Shown here: positions 1 to 12,297 of the stretch, piece after piece
How the letters are laid out: each line of letters begins with the position of its first letter
Position numbering within the stretch: the first letter of the stretch is position 1
Assembly (NCBI RefSeq): GCF_018139145.2
Contig: NC_059477.1
Span: forward strand, 42,717,502-42,781,501
Direction: 5' to 3'
DNA length: 64,000 nt
Origin: Gymnogyps californianus
Lineage: Eukaryota > Chordata > Aves > Accipitriformes > Cathartidae
Translations under genes and position numbers: made by a program
The notes under the pieces: generated by a model
Database searches by the model: none
Told to the model about the DNA's origin: nothing
The model's input: the letters and a program-made list of their open reading frames with translations, nothing else

Positions 1-146
1 AAACTATGTCTCGCTGGTAGAAGTATTGTCAAACTGCGGAAAACACTGCATAAATCCCTCTCTGGGCTTTTTCATTCATTAGTTTTCGGGCATCTCAGCC
101 TGCTTTTGATGAAGACATCCATCCCTGACTTCTGCTGCTTGCTTAC

Positions 147-237
147 CCTTTCTCTTTTTTAAGTAGTTGAGTGATGTTCAATTTTGGGTGGTTCTGTTTT
201 TCTTCTGACATATGTTTTTGGACAAAGGCGTGTGTTT
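147..237 (-). CDS. Possible third exon of unidentified antisense gene
   Basis: On the - strand this 91-nt segment follows a short pyrimidine-rich stretch ending in AG and ends at a good donor (AAGG|GTAAGC, GT at 146-145). One frame is open throughout and reads like protein, with stretches such as HMSEEKQNHPKLNITQLLKK; the other two frames hit stops. It enters with two bases of a split codon and leaves with two. The phase does not connect cleanly to any obvious donor of the segment at 514-750, so an exon may be missing between them or this segment may be spurious. I do not recognise the protein. The only support is composition and the donor, and it depends on the better segment at 796-1013 being real. 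Confidence 0.22.
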
Positions 238-513
238 CTCAGAGTGGCGGAGAACTCGATTGCACAAGCTGATTAATCACCACCGGCAGCAGGGGCCCAA
301 AGAGCCAGATCGGGGTGCGGGGCTGTGGTTTCTCAGGGTTGATGTCTGCTGGGGCAGGCAGTACCCGATTCCTGCTTTCCAGTTAAACTGAGAGTGATCT
401 GAAGCAGTGTTCCTGGTGCTGTGTGTCCAGAAGTGATCTGATCACTTCTTTTCTGGTATCAATAATAATGATTACATTTAACCTGGAAAGTCAGAGCACT
501 TGCTAAAAATGTA

Positions 514-750
514 TTAATGAAACACTATGAGAGGTGTTTTCACAGCCCTGTTACAGAGGCACAAAGGCAGATGCAAGAAATACATTACAGTGTTGTATTG
601 TTCTCCTCTTTCACAGATGGTTATTTTTTTTGTCCAGCATGACCTTTTGTGTCTGATCCTGTGTGTTTTCTGGTATTTCTTTGTCATTTTAGGGAATACA
701 GGGTCTTCTTTTGCATGTAGATGCTCTTCTTCAGCTGCAAGCACGGCTTT
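514..750 (-). CDS. Possible second exon of unidentified antisense gene, 3' end unresolved
   Basis: The - strand frame beginning at 750 is open for 78 codons to a TAA at the low end. An acceptor (pyrimidines then CTGCAGTCAG) sits directly before it. Using the second AG of that pair puts the segment in phase 0, matching the phase-0 donor of the candidate exon at 796-1013. The first residues, KAVLAAEEEHLHAKEDPVF, are acidic, helical in character and look coding. Further along the frame becomes rich in Arg, Cys and Trp and less convincing. Possible donors inside (after 644, or near the codons for Asp-Pro) are weak, so the real 3' boundary is unknown. The gap to the upstream candidate is only 45 nt, which is very short for a vertebrate intron and counts against this join. 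No family recognised. Confidence 0.25.
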   Translation of the reverse strand, partial: KAVLAAEEEHLHAKEDPVFPKMTKKYQKTHRIRHKRSCWTKKITICERGEQYNTVMYFLHLPLCLCNRAVKTPLIVFH

Positions 751-795
751 CTGACTGCAGGGTGAAAGATGGGAAGCTGTTGTTTCTCAGCGTAC

Positions 796-1013
796 CTTCT
801 CCAGTTTGCTGTGCTCCTGCTCTAGCAGAAGGAATTTGCAAGTGCAAATGAGCATAGCCACATCTGTGATAATATTATGAATGCCATCAGAGAACTGGAG
901 GTTCCCCTGCTCAGGAGGGCGCTGCTCGGGGATCCCTGCTGCTGCTCCAAAAGTCGTTTGCTGCAGACGGTTGACCATCAGCTCCCTGATGTCTTGGGAG
1001 TGAATGTGTCTGC
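796..1013 (-). CDS. Candidate coding exon of an unidentified gene antisense to FMNL2 intron 1
   Basis: This 218-nt - strand segment has an acceptor (GCTTCTTCCAG at 1024-1014), one fully open frame and a donor GAGAAG|GTACGCTGAG (GT at 795-794). The translation includes DIRELMVNRLQQTTFGAAA, a Pro/Gln/Glu-rich turn and LQFSDGIHNIITDVAMLI, ending FLLLEQEHSKLEK. Codon choice favours CTG, CAG and GAG as in vertebrate genes, and the residue mix lacks the Arg/Cys/Trp/Ser excess of chance frames. The exon enters in the middle of a codon, or translation could start at the ATG at 1026-1024; it leaves in phase 0. I cannot match it to any family or to known neighbours of FMNL2 (STAM2, PRPF40A). Alternatives are an exon of an antisense non-coding RNA, or chance. 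Confidence 0.42.
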
Positions 1014-4000
1014 CTGGAAGAAGCATTAATTATGATGTTTTGAGTGATGTGATTTGGGAGTTGATCATCTTTTCTAATCCCGCAGCGCTGTAACGTATCT
1101 GGTTGCTTTGTGTTTTTCTTGGCAAAGTGTTAGGATGGGCATTACCCAGCCAGATCCTGCATTTGCTCCTGCGGAGAGGAATTAAGATGGATGTGGTGTT
1201 CAGAGGGTTTCACACTGGCTTTATAATAGTCTCTTTCTGTCTCATTTTAAACCAACAGCCCATAATTTTAACTGGTATTAATTGTGTAACTGATGAGTAA
1301 GACTACCCATTTTAATGGTATGAATATTTGCTGTGAAATCATAACGTTTACCTCCAAACATTTACATTCCCTTTTCCTAATGACCTGGCTAGTGGGCATT
1401 TTGGGGAAAGCAATAGTCAGGAATTCCTTCTTGGCTGGCCCAAGGACATTTCAGGGTTAGCTGGAATGAGCAAATGGCTTGAAATCAGTGCGCCTTCAGG
1501 CAAAGAGGTAGTAAGGTGCCATTTGTTTGCAGAGGATGGGTGGTATTCTTGTTTAGCTGCCTGGTACTCGGTGTCTACACAGCCTGGTAGCACGGACCCA
1601 GTTTTGCAAGGGAACCGCTGCAGCCTGCACAGAGGTGAGCATGCCCTGCAGCTCCAGCTCCACTGGGAAATAAAGCCGAGCCAAGAAATTGAGAAAAGCG
1701 TTAGTTTTCACGGCACTGCCAGTTTTGATGTCACGAGGGGATTGAAGCAGCGACAGTGTTTGTCCTTCTGGGAGAACTACTGAGGCAGGAGGGGATCCCA
1801 TGCCCCGCTGGTGTTTTTAAGGACTGGTGGAGGTCTGTGCTAGAGAATTGCTGCTTCACCTCAGGGCTCCAAGCTTTGCCCCTGGTCATACCTTTGCTGA
1901 TCATATCAGTTCATTTGAGAAACTGTGAACTAGGAGAAGCTGACCCCGATGCCTGTGAAGAAGTGTATGTTTGTCCATGGCCAGTAGTGGTGGGTGTTTA
2001 ACGAGCGTTGGGTGTTTAATATCAGTGCACAAACTGGCCTGGAAGTGGGGTAAACCTGATCGGTGCTGATGTCTCTCTCTTCCCATCCTCTTTTCCTGCA
2101 GAGAAGGAGGACCTGACTCATGCGCCTATTTTAGAAGCTGATTTTTAAAATGTTCTCTAACAGGCATTCAGAAAGCAGGATTTCATGTTGTTCTTTTCCA
2201 TTACCATTTTTTCTGGGATGGTCTTGCCTCTCCTAACCCTGACGGTGCTGGCCATGCTTCTGCACTTGTGGCTGTCTCTGGTGTTGGTGTGGTAACCCTG
2301 GTTCTTCAAGGTTTTGAAGCTTGGCCCTGTTGGCTTGCTCCTGGCTGAAAGCTGATGGGCAAGGTATGAGCCTGGGAGGGGATTTTTGTCGTGTAAAATT
2401 AAATTAAGCCTTATGAGCATCGAGCACATTTTTGTATTCCTGCAAATCCCAGAACTTCTGTGTTCTGTGTTTGTGGAGTGAAACAAGGTAATCTGCAGCC
2501 TGACTGTGCCCTGGCAGCTCTGAGCCCATGGCAGCCCCGTGCACAGCATCGTCTGTGGGGTGAGCCGAGGCCGCTCGGCATCCCGGGGTGCTGGGGACAG
2601 TCCTGGCTGGCGTCACCCCACAGCAGCATCCAGGGCCTCGCTCAGGCTTGTTTTGGGAATGGAGTTGGTGTTGGAGACTGCTCCCAGATAAAGCATACCA
2701 GGATGAGGAGAAACACAGTGTTCTGGAGACAGTCAAGGTCCTGCATGCGTGGGCGAGTGGACGGCATGGCAGCCAGTGGCACGGGTTTCTTGGGGTTTGC
2801 CGGCATCCTCCGACTGCCCTGGATGCGGTACCCGAGCGCTGCTGTCACGTCGATGTGGCCTCCTGCTCCGTGATGGTCCGGCGGAGCCATGCGTCCATCT
2901 GGGGTGAGGGTGTTCCCATCTGCCTCGCAAAGGGTGCTGGCTGCGGCCAAGCACAGCAGCACTCCGGCCACCCACCTGCCTCTGAACCGACACAGAGCGG
3001 TTTCGCCACTCCTTTTTCTCTGTCCTAATTTTTTCTTTTATCTGTGCTTGTTTTCCTGTCTGTGTTTGGACAGAGAAGCTGGTTCAGCGTCCGCTTTTTG
3101 CTTTTAACTTGTTTACGGAGAGTTTGCATTTCAGCGTATGGTGCGTGCGGCGCTCCAGTTGTTTGGGTTTCAAGTGCTACAAGGGAATCTTTAGCAACAG
3201 GTTTCGATTGTCACTTTCTAGGAGGAAAAAAATGTTTTGAGTATTTCCGTTGTTATTAGGCTTTGCAAATATTTATAAAAATAACATTTTGGCCCCAGTC
3301 TTCCCTGAAGTGAAACCTCCCGGTCTGTTAGCCTGAAGCAAGGAGCGATTCCCCTGGCCCTGTCCCAGGAGGGGTGCTTGTTTTCCTTCCCAAAGCGTGA
3401 GCTGGGGAGGAGGACGGGGAAGCCAAGAAGCAGGTGAGGAGGCAGAGCAGAGCCTCGGCATGCCCGGACTGCAGAGGTCCTCCAGCAGCCGGGCAGAGGG
3501 CCTGCCGCCGGCTCTGCCGGGGCGGCCGTGGCTTCGTTCCCCCCTCCGCAGCACCTGTACCTGCTGGCGGTGGGCTGGGGCCATGAGCGGCGGTGGAGGG
3601 TGGGCACCAAAGAGCAAAAAGGAACCAGTTTTTTCTAAATACTGGATTTGTTTTAGCTATTTTGCTGCACTAAAGAAAAAAGTGGCCAGGTATTTAGGCT
3701 CCAGACACTCTGTCTTGATTATATTATGATCTTATAGGCAAAACCAAAATGTTAGAGACATCTGCAGAATGAAGACTGCATTAACTGATGGGAGTGCAGG
3801 TACAGTATGCCGAAGGTACTCCCTTACGGGTGCTACAGTACAGATCAGCCTGGATGCATGCTAAGCCCCTAGCACATGCAGTATTTTATCTTTTATCCAT
3901 GCAAAATTTTCTCACTTCCCATTGAAAACAGCCTTGTTCATAAGTTGGCATGGTGTAGAAGTAAATATGTGTGCCAGCTGCGGGGAGAAATTCCTGTGTG

Positions 4001-7000
4001 GGGGAATGCTGGGGTCAGTGCTCAGACTCCTGCTGCTCCTGTGAGCTGGTATTTCTTTCAGGGGATGTAAATCTTGTTTCAAGGCATGAGCCAAACTCCT
4101 GACTTATGACTGTGAGGTGTAAACATTGCCTGGGGGCGAGGGCTTCTGTCTGCCTTCTGCAAAGTGCCGTACATCCACCTCTGCTGCCCCTGGTGAAGGT
4201 GGGTGTCGGAGGGAGGACCTCCAGCAGCTGAAGCTCGCGGGGCGGTGAAGGTGTTTCCTGGTCTTCGAGGTGGTTGGGTCCCATCAGCAGCACACGTGCC
4301 AAATTATTTTCTGATTGCAGGCATGAGTTCTGCTCATCTTCTGCCTTGCTGGCAGGAAAGGTGGCTGCTCTGCAGTTAGGCAGCTACTGCTGGTGGTTTC
4401 TACCCTTCCGAGGAGACTGATTAATGCAGGGGTTTTAATTGTGAACTAAGGCCTGTTTCGGTGACCCATTTCCCAGCTGGAGCAGTCCCAACCGCTCTTC
4501 TTGTTCCTCTGTGGATCCTTAGTAGACTGACAGCTCTTGTGTCAAGCGAGCATGGATTTGTATACATCACCGTTTCACTTTTGGGGTTGGATCAAAACTT
4601 GCTTTTTAAGCATTTGCAGGAGTTGTGGCAGAGTCCTTTGTATTGCTGGTTCCCTGGCTTTCCCTGCGCTCAGCCTGGGAGCCTTAGCAGAGTCGGTGTC
4701 AGACGACAGTACAGAAAATTGCATATTCTGGTGTGTGACATTTGGGAAGATGGGCCTGTGGTGTAACTTTTAGGACTCAACCATTTCTTTAGTTGATTAT
4801 TTTTAAATCACAACACTTTAGTTCGTTAGAGAAATAAAGGATGACCAGTGCGTTTGGAGATGGAGCCGAACTTCCCCAGTGTTTAGGTGACTTTGAGTCT
4901 GAGGTTTTGGGTTGAATTCCCTGAATTCTGCATAGATTTGAAAGGCAGAGAGTTCTGACCATCCCTTGTCAGAATGTGCTGTGCTGGTGATTTGAGCTGC
5001 TGCCCGGTGCCCCCTCTTCCTTGGTACACCTGCATCCTCAGCAGCAACATCCATTCATCCCACCAAACTTAGCTGTCTATATATTTTTACTGGAATCTAT
5101 TGTGTGAATCAGTTTCCACTATTTTGCTCAAATTTAAGGATTTGTTCTCACTTTGAACTGTGAGGAGTTCCTGGCATAAATCCTGGTCCATCAAATCAAC
5201 CTTGTACCTTAGCAATATAAGATAAACTGCTGTTTAAGTCCAGTGTATGAGCTCAGATCCCCCAAATAGCTGCTGAAAGTACAGGAAAAGGCCATGTCCT
5301 GGTCCTGGCCTAATTCGACAATCATTATTCGTGCAAAGTCAGTGTTGATGCCACGTAATTTTCAAATAAAGTTCAAAGAAAGCCTGTGGAAACCAGGCTT
5401 TCTGCTTGCTGCCTTTCCTTTCATCTGTCCATCCTGGATTCCTACTTCTCTAACGTCTTTTATGGGTGACATTTGAAATAAAGGTGCCCTGGGGCTGCCC
5501 TGCGCTCTCCTGGTTGCTCTGGCTGAGGGTTGTCCACCTGTGAAGCAGCTGTGCACTCGTATCATACGCACCAGCATGAGCTCCTTTGAAATGCAGACAT
5601 TTAAGAGGGATTAAAGGTGTGGCTTTATCTTACATTATTTAGAAGGCTAAAGTACAATCAGAGAAACATGGAAATAAAATGGGTTATGCAAAAGCGTATT
5701 AGGATTGAGCCACTGGCCTTTTAAAGCTAGCAGAGACTTCACCGACCAAAGGAAATATGAAGATGTGTGTTATAAAATTGACTGCTGCTTTTATGTGAGG
5801 TTTGGTTGGTGAGGTTTGGTTTGGCTGTGCGTAATAGATTTCGTTACTGATAGCCCCAAATGCGCTCACTGTGCACCATTTGTCTGTAGGAAAATCATCT
5901 CGATTGGGCATCCATCCGTGCACGGTAAAGAAGAAATGATGTCTCTAATTCAGGACTTTTTGTCCCTGCTGGGGTCAAGCGATCCTCTATGTGTGTAAGG
6001 GCAGCATGTTTAATTGCTCTTCAGTACTGTCATCCTTTGAAACACGGAGAGAGGTTTGCTTCTCTCCCACGCCTGCCCGTGGAGGTGTGAGGACCTGTCC
6101 CCTGTCGCCGTGCAGAACAAACTTATCCCAGTCCTTTACTCAGCCGAGCAGCTCAAGCCGGGAAAACTTTCACATCAGCCGTCCTGAAATACAGACATCA
6201 CAGTGACAGTGCAGTGCTCGTTTCCCACCCTCATTAGCTTAGCAGAAAAGGAAGACTAATTAGCCTGTGCTGTGCTCAGTGTGGGTCTGCTGTGTGCTGT
6301 TCCTAGGAGCGGAGCCAGCCTCCCTCGTTGGCGTTGCCCTCTGCTGCCTGGCTGTCTGGGTGTGTTCAGGCAGGCTGCCCTGAGCTGCCCGGACACCCAT
6401 CCTGCGCGAGTGCGGGGCTGTAGCTGCCATCGAGCGTGCTCTCTCTGCTTTGTGGCGGTCCCACATTCCCCCCACCCCACCCCAATTTCACCCTGCAGGT
6501 AGTCCCCCTGTGCATTTACGGAGGCTGGCTGGCGTAGGTGCTTTCCTGAGCAGGGAGTCAGCAGCCCAGCGCAATGCAGCAGTTGTGGGGCTGCAGGCAC
6601 TCAAAGGCTCTCTCTGCACTTCCAAATTTCAAGCAGTATCTGTCGAGCACGTGGGAAGGGCTGCACTGGGGGTTAAGAAAGGGTTTTCCTTTACACTTGT
6701 CTGTATGACATGCCTCCACACCCTTCTTGTAATGTTAATGAAAATAGTCAAGATACTGAGTGACCTGGTAGGTCCTGCTGCTTCTCATGAGGACCAGGAG
6801 TTGTTATCTTTTATAAAAATACACAGTTATTATTTGAAGCATACTTTATGATGCTTGCTTGAGTTTCCAGTGCCATGCATAATGTGGAAAGTAACTTGAC
6901 CACAGGATGACTGCAATTTGTGTTAGCAACATACAGCCCAAACTCATTCCTGTAACGTATGAATTTCAATTGATGCATAAATAAATGTACAGAGTGGATA

Positions 7001-8485
7001 GGCGGGAGACCGCACGATCAGGAAAGCTGAGGTTCCTTTTGTAGTTGTTTTCCCCAATGTGTCGGCCTCAGCTTCATTCTCTGCTGGTGTTATTTCTGAA
7101 TACTTGGTCGATTAAACATTAGGGTGGTATTTGTCTCGCCTCTCTTTAGTTTTAAAGTTAGGTATTTGGCCTCAGCTCTCCATACCTCTGTGTGCAGTCA
7201 GCGTAGCAAGACAGTCATGAATTACCTATCCTGTCGCGCCTCTGAAAGTTTAGGCCACTAAAACCTGAATTTAGGTGCTTAATTTTAAGTAGGTAAGGTT
7301 TTGAAAACTTTCACCCCAGTCTTTCTGTGCCTATTTTGTACTTTCCGTAGTAGAGGCGTGAGGATGCAGAAGTCCCGAGGATGCCGTGGCGTACTGCTGT
7401 GCAGCACCCCCAGTGCCTCTGATGAAATGCAGTGTTTCACATCAGGAGTGTGAAATCCCGTTTGTGGGACTGCTGCTGGTACTGTTCTGCTTCGTCTGCT
7501 TTCAAAGCCTACTTTGTATTTAATGACAGAAGGCTGAGCATATGTTCAGAAGGGGCGTTATTAGGAGCAATTGGTTGCAACCTTGGTAATACTGGGATTT
7601 ACAGTCTTCCAGTAATCTCTGGTGCCCATCAGGGTTGAGAAGACGCTCCCCAAGGCGGCTGAGGGCTTGAAGCCTTCTGAAAGGTTGTGTCTGGCTGATG
7701 CCCGGCCATCTCCGGGGATGGGGCTGCTGGTGGCACCCCACCGGCTAGGAGTCTGGCAGGGGGCTGGTGGTGCCACCCCGCCGTGGGCTCTGTATCCTGC
7801 CACCCTGCTGAAACGCCATCCAAGAGAGCCGTCGCCGTCTGTGATTGCATCTGCATTTATTACGAAGGCTGTCGCCATGCCGGCTGTGCCGTCACTCCCC
7901 CAGTCCTGCGGGATGTCAGCGTCGCTGCCCCAAAGAGTTGGCTGTGTGGGCTGGTGGGTGCCGGCCAGACCACGGCTCCGTGTTTGTTTCTGGTGCTCTC
8001 TTCTTTCCTGTGACTTTGTGCTACAAAAATTAACCCGCAAGTCATGCTGGCCATCCCTTAGAGGTTCCCAAAGAGCTGGAAGGGCAGGTGAGGAGCGTGG
8101 GGGAGGCTGGGGAGGAGGGAAGCACTGGGGCGAGATTTCCGAAAGCTCTGGGTGCGCGCCACATCGCATTGCATGAGGCCCAAAATTTGGGTCCCATAGG
8201 AATACTTCAAACAAGGGTTCCAGACACCGTCACTTGGTTTTAAGAGCTGCAAAGGTCACGGGCCGGTCTTGTGTTGAAGCACTGGAGCTGACACACCACC
8301 CCGATGGAAGCACGGCAGCTCCAGGGAGCACACGGCTCCCAGGCAGGAATCGTCTCCATCGCGGCCCAGGAGCTTTTGTTGGCAGTGGGACCTGTGCCGA
8401 GGCTTGGAAAGGGAGCTGGCCTGGCTGCTTTCCAATACTCCATATAAAGCAAGTACATCTGAACTCATACATGTGAATTTGACTC

Positions 8486-8500
8486 TTTTTTTTTTTTTTT
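8486..8500. repeat. T15 homopolymer
   Basis: Fifteen consecutive T on the + strand. It could be the remnant poly(A) of a - strand insertion, but no recognisable element adjoins it. Confidence 0.9.
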
Positions 8501-8819
8501 GACATTTCTTCCCTGAAGCGTCGTCAGCCACGGCAGCGCGTAGTAGGGACCTGGCCGATAGCATCTCTGAGTTTTTGCAGATAAGGATAATGAAGCGTGA
8601 GTATGATAAGGAGGTACGATTGCTGGGAAGAATATATTTTTCCTTGCCAACTCCAACTAAGGGTAAAGGCTGTTTGTGATCTGGAGCACAAAACTTCCTC
8701 TTGGTCTGTCTGTCAGAGGAAATGTGCTTTGCTGTGGGGTTGGTGCTGCTTCTCCCATCACCGGCAGATCCTGTGAGCTTTCCTGTGGTGGTTCACTCAA
8801 GTCAATGATGGGCTGAGGT

Positions 8820-9022
8820 GGTCCCAGCCCCGGTGCAAGGCAGGTTGCTCAGGACTGGGTCCCGTTTGGCCTCCGAGGATGGGGGCTGCACAGCCTCTCT
8901 GGGCAGCCTGTGCCAGTGTTGGGTCATACTTACTGTATAAAAGGTTTGTTTGTTTGGTTGGGTTTTTTAAATGTTTAAGTGGAATTTGAGGTATTTCAGC
9001 CTGTGCCCATTGCTTCTTGTCC
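8820..9022 (-). mobile_element. CR1 LINE fragment (3' part of the reverse transcriptase ORF)
   Basis: The + strand reads as the complement of a sauropsid CR1 3' region. The recognisable pieces, in order, are CAGGTTGCTCAGG, ACAGCCTCTCTGGGCAGCCT, AGTGGAATTTGAGGTATTTC and CAGCCTGTGCCCATTGC followed by TTCTTGTCC. These correspond in CR1 copies to the end of ORF2 (around the RGNGLKLRQGRFRLDIR-type segment) and just beyond. The copy is short, interrupted by a GTTT-rich insertion near 8945-8965, and has lost its reading frame. Its 3' direct repeats were not located. Family assignment rests on remembered CR1 sequence. Confidence 0.75.
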
Positions 9023-12000
9023 CGATGCCGGGTTGGAGGCTGGTTGCTGTCGGTGCCAGTGTGGGATTAATTCTGCTGGTCATCTCGGTCATATGACGGC
9101 TGAGAGCTTTTGCTTGCGTGCAGGCTCGTTTTCATTCAGTGCCATGCTCTGCTTCGGCGTGAGCCCATGAGCTGTTTAACCTAATTACCATCCCAGGGAT
9201 GGCCTGAGCTCCCGCGTGGGAAGCTGAGGAAAGCCGGAGCTCGATTTAACAAAGATATCTTCATTTCAGCAATTCTGAAGAGCTCTGACTGCAGTGCGTG
9301 CTCAAGTGACTTAGACATTAAAAAAACAGACTTTCACTCATGCGTGATGATGCCTTGCATGTAGGTGCCACTTGGGGTGTGTAGCAGGCTGTACCGGTAA
9401 ATAAATAAACATGCCTCCAGGTGAAGGAATTATGCAGCATGCAACAGGGGCTAAAATATGCTTGTTACCAGAAAAGAGTCTCCTTATAAATAGCTGTTTT
9501 CAGATGTTTCTTTCTCTTGGTATTGTTAAGCTCAAATCTATTCAGTTTACTGATTTTGCTGACAGCCAGCCCAGCTCCTTCTGCCTGGGATCTGCAAGTC
9601 AAGGTCCTTGGTTATTTAGTCAAAGACTGTGAAGCGTAATTGAATCCAGCTTCCTCCTCTGTAACCATCCTGACTCTCTAAGTAATTAAGAGGCAGTTTA
9701 TAGTCAGCAATTAAGGACAGCAGCTCTGGCTTAAAGAAGCCGAGGAAGAGCATGTATGCAGAGTAAGTTTCCCATTTCTGTGCCATGGGCTGGGGCTGCG
9801 ATGGAGCGTGGGGTGCTGCCGAGCCTTCCAGCTCAGGCTTCCACGTGACAGTACCGTCCCTGCTCCCTGCCGGTACTTCAGTGAAAGGCGTGGAAACGGC
9901 GAGTTAGGAAACGTGCTCAAGCTATTTTAAAAACTGGGGTTTCTCCATTCAGTAGCCAGATTCACAGGCTGATAGCCACAAACCCAGGCAACCTCCTCAT
10001 GCGGAGCGCAGCTTTTTAATCGCTTGTGGAGCGCCTGGAGGCTTGTTTGCTGCTCCATAAGCATTGGGCTGTTAAATGGTGACAGCTAGGTTGGCTTGAG
10101 GTCTCTGCTGGTAGACCTCATCCTGGCAATGCTGTACTGGATAACTGATTTTAGGGATGATTTAGGGAGGAAATGCTGGTGACGTGTTGGAGATAAGGAC
10201 AGGAGAGGCATTAGCCTGGGTTTGCCTGCCTTGTTTGAAGTGTGCTGCTGCTGCGTAATGATCGCAGCTGCGTGACTGCTGCACAGAAGATGCAGGCGAG
10301 GAGATCTGCTAAAAAGATGAGAAGTTGTTTTTCTAGGAGTAATGATTTTGCTGAGTCTGTGTGCTTGGGTGTGTGTTGCATGGACAGCACAAAACCGATG
10401 GGCTGGGGAGAACCTGCAGACCCCCCCCAGCCCCTTTTGCAAAAAGCAATAATGCAGATACCTTGGCAGTAAAATCGAAACCCGTTTGCACAGTGAGCAG
10501 GTCTGTGACTCCTCTCTGATTAGGGGCACTGCTGAACTAAGGCCCTGTCCTAAAAGGGAGGCCCGATTCAGGCCAGCGATAACTGGATGTTACTTGCTGT
10601 CAAGCAGCATCTGAAGATGCTAGCTGTGCCCCTGTGCATAAATAAAACCCCGCAGACGTGCTGCTTCGCGCTGCCCTGGCAGCTCCTTCTGCACACTGTT
10701 GAAGTTGTTAGGGTTCACATACTGGTGCGGTCACTGCTTAAATAAATCCAAACCCTTGTATAAAGGAAATGGGCAGTGCTTTTGGTTTTCCAGCAATTTT
10801 CTGAGCCAGCCTAGTAGGTTGGCATTTCAATGAGAGAGCAAGTGGTCAGGAGTCAGCTGCCCTCTCCCTGGGCTTGGGCGCAGCGAGGGTCGGTAGGCAT
10901 GGTTCAGCCCATTCCCCTCCTCCTTCCTTTGCTGTCCTTGGGTTTAGAGACACTTAAAAACCTCTTGCAAATGGCCTTCTCTTGTTAATGGGGGTTAATC
11001 AGAAGAACCTTACTGCTTAATTTGGGGCTCTTAAAGAGGAGCAGAGCCTTCTGGAAAGGCATTAGATAGCTTAGCCACCTCTTTTTTTTCCTGTTCTTTT
11101 GTTGATATTTACAGTGTCAAGGTCATAAAAAGAGAATTACAGGTGGGGCATGGGAGGGCTGTGTGCTCTGAGCTTTCTTGCATAGGGGTGAGATATTTGC
11201 CATTTGTGCGAGAGTATTTCCCAGGAAACCCAGTCTGGTTCTCCTGGGATGTCCTGTCTGGATGGTTGTGCAACAGCCTCCCACTCGCTGTTACCCAATT
11301 TAAGTTTCACTGCAATGACAAAGCATGAAGGGCTTAATAACGCAGTGGGTCGGATTTTCAGCCGGTGTGAACTGATGCTGTATCTTGCCAGAGCTGAGAG
11401 CCTGGAGGAGCAGAGCTGTAGTGCTTGCTGGGAGCTTGCAGGGAGAGAGCTTTTCCAGGTGATGTTGGGAGCTGGTAACGTTGCCACGTGCTGTAGGGAG
11501 CCCAGACAAAGCTCACCTACGGCTCCATCCTCGCGAAGGGAAGGTGGTTGGTTTGTAGGGCTAGGGTGGTAGGTGCTGGCCTTTGCTGAGCACTGAGCTC
11601 CGCACTGAGGGTTTGTACCAGCCGGGCTGCCTCCCCGTGCTCCTGCGCTGCAGCAGCGGGAAGGACCACTGAATCCATGTGCTTTTGATCAGAGCGTAGG
11701 CTTTACAGCTTCTTTCCCGGTTAAATGGCAAGTATTATGATTAACTCAGGGAGAGACGCTTGTGGTCAAGTAGGAGGCAGCTTCCAAAGCATAAGCTAGA
11801 CAATGATAAAATTTGTATATTTTCTTCTAATATCAATATGACCTGAGTTTTGTGAACACCTGTGGATTTTCTCCATCTCTTTGGCAGTGAGGGAGGGATT
11901 TTAGGAGGATTCAGAGGTTCGGTCACCTAAACGTCTTTTTAAGCACCATGGGTAACCTGCTTGCCTTCCAGCTCCTGCTCCACAAGTGCACAGTGAGTCC

Positions 12001-12255
12001 TGTTTCCTACCTGCCCACCCTGTGCTGGTGCCCTGGGAACTCCAGGATATCCTTAACAGACATCGTCAGAGAGACACCGATATTTAGGCAATTGAATCCT
12101 GCCCTTGACAGCCAGCATCCTTGGTGTGCTCCAGGCAGGAGATGTAAGTGTGCGGCGTTGCAGTGTAATGCTCTGTCACGTTTCCGGTTGCTCTATAGTT
12201 TATAAACATTCATCAAAGGGATTTTTGATGAAATACAAGTTTCCTCTGTTTACAG

Positions 12256-12297
12256 TCTTCATGCACTGGGAGAATCACGAGGTGGATATCTGGGAGG
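12256..12297 (+). other. Possible 42-nt in-phase microexon in FMNL2 intron 1
   Basis: A good acceptor (TTTCCTCTGTTTACAG) and a good donor (GGAGG|GTGAGC) enclose 42 nt. FMNL2 intron 1 is phase 0, and these 42 nt are open in phase 0 (SSCTGRITRWISGR), so inclusion would add 14 residues. A second frame is open further, to a later donor after TTGTGG (HWENHEVDIWEG). Neither product resembles a known formin segment, and short phase-compatible gaps between splice-like sites arise by chance. Confidence 0.1.

Noticed and set aside
7561..8214. 217-codon - strand frame in intron 1
   Set aside because: GC-rich region open in several frames at once, with a Pro/Arg/Gln-biased product and no recognisable domain.
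9721..9762. QLWLKEAEEEHVCR segment ending at AGA|GTAAGT
   Set aside because: The donor is good and the phase fits, but there is no pyrimidine tract before the only possible acceptor.
11948..12010. Frame starting MGN, considered as FMNL2 exon 1
   Set aside because: After MGN the residues (LLAFQLLLHKC) do not match FMNL2, and no segment ending in ELEERFAIVL follows.
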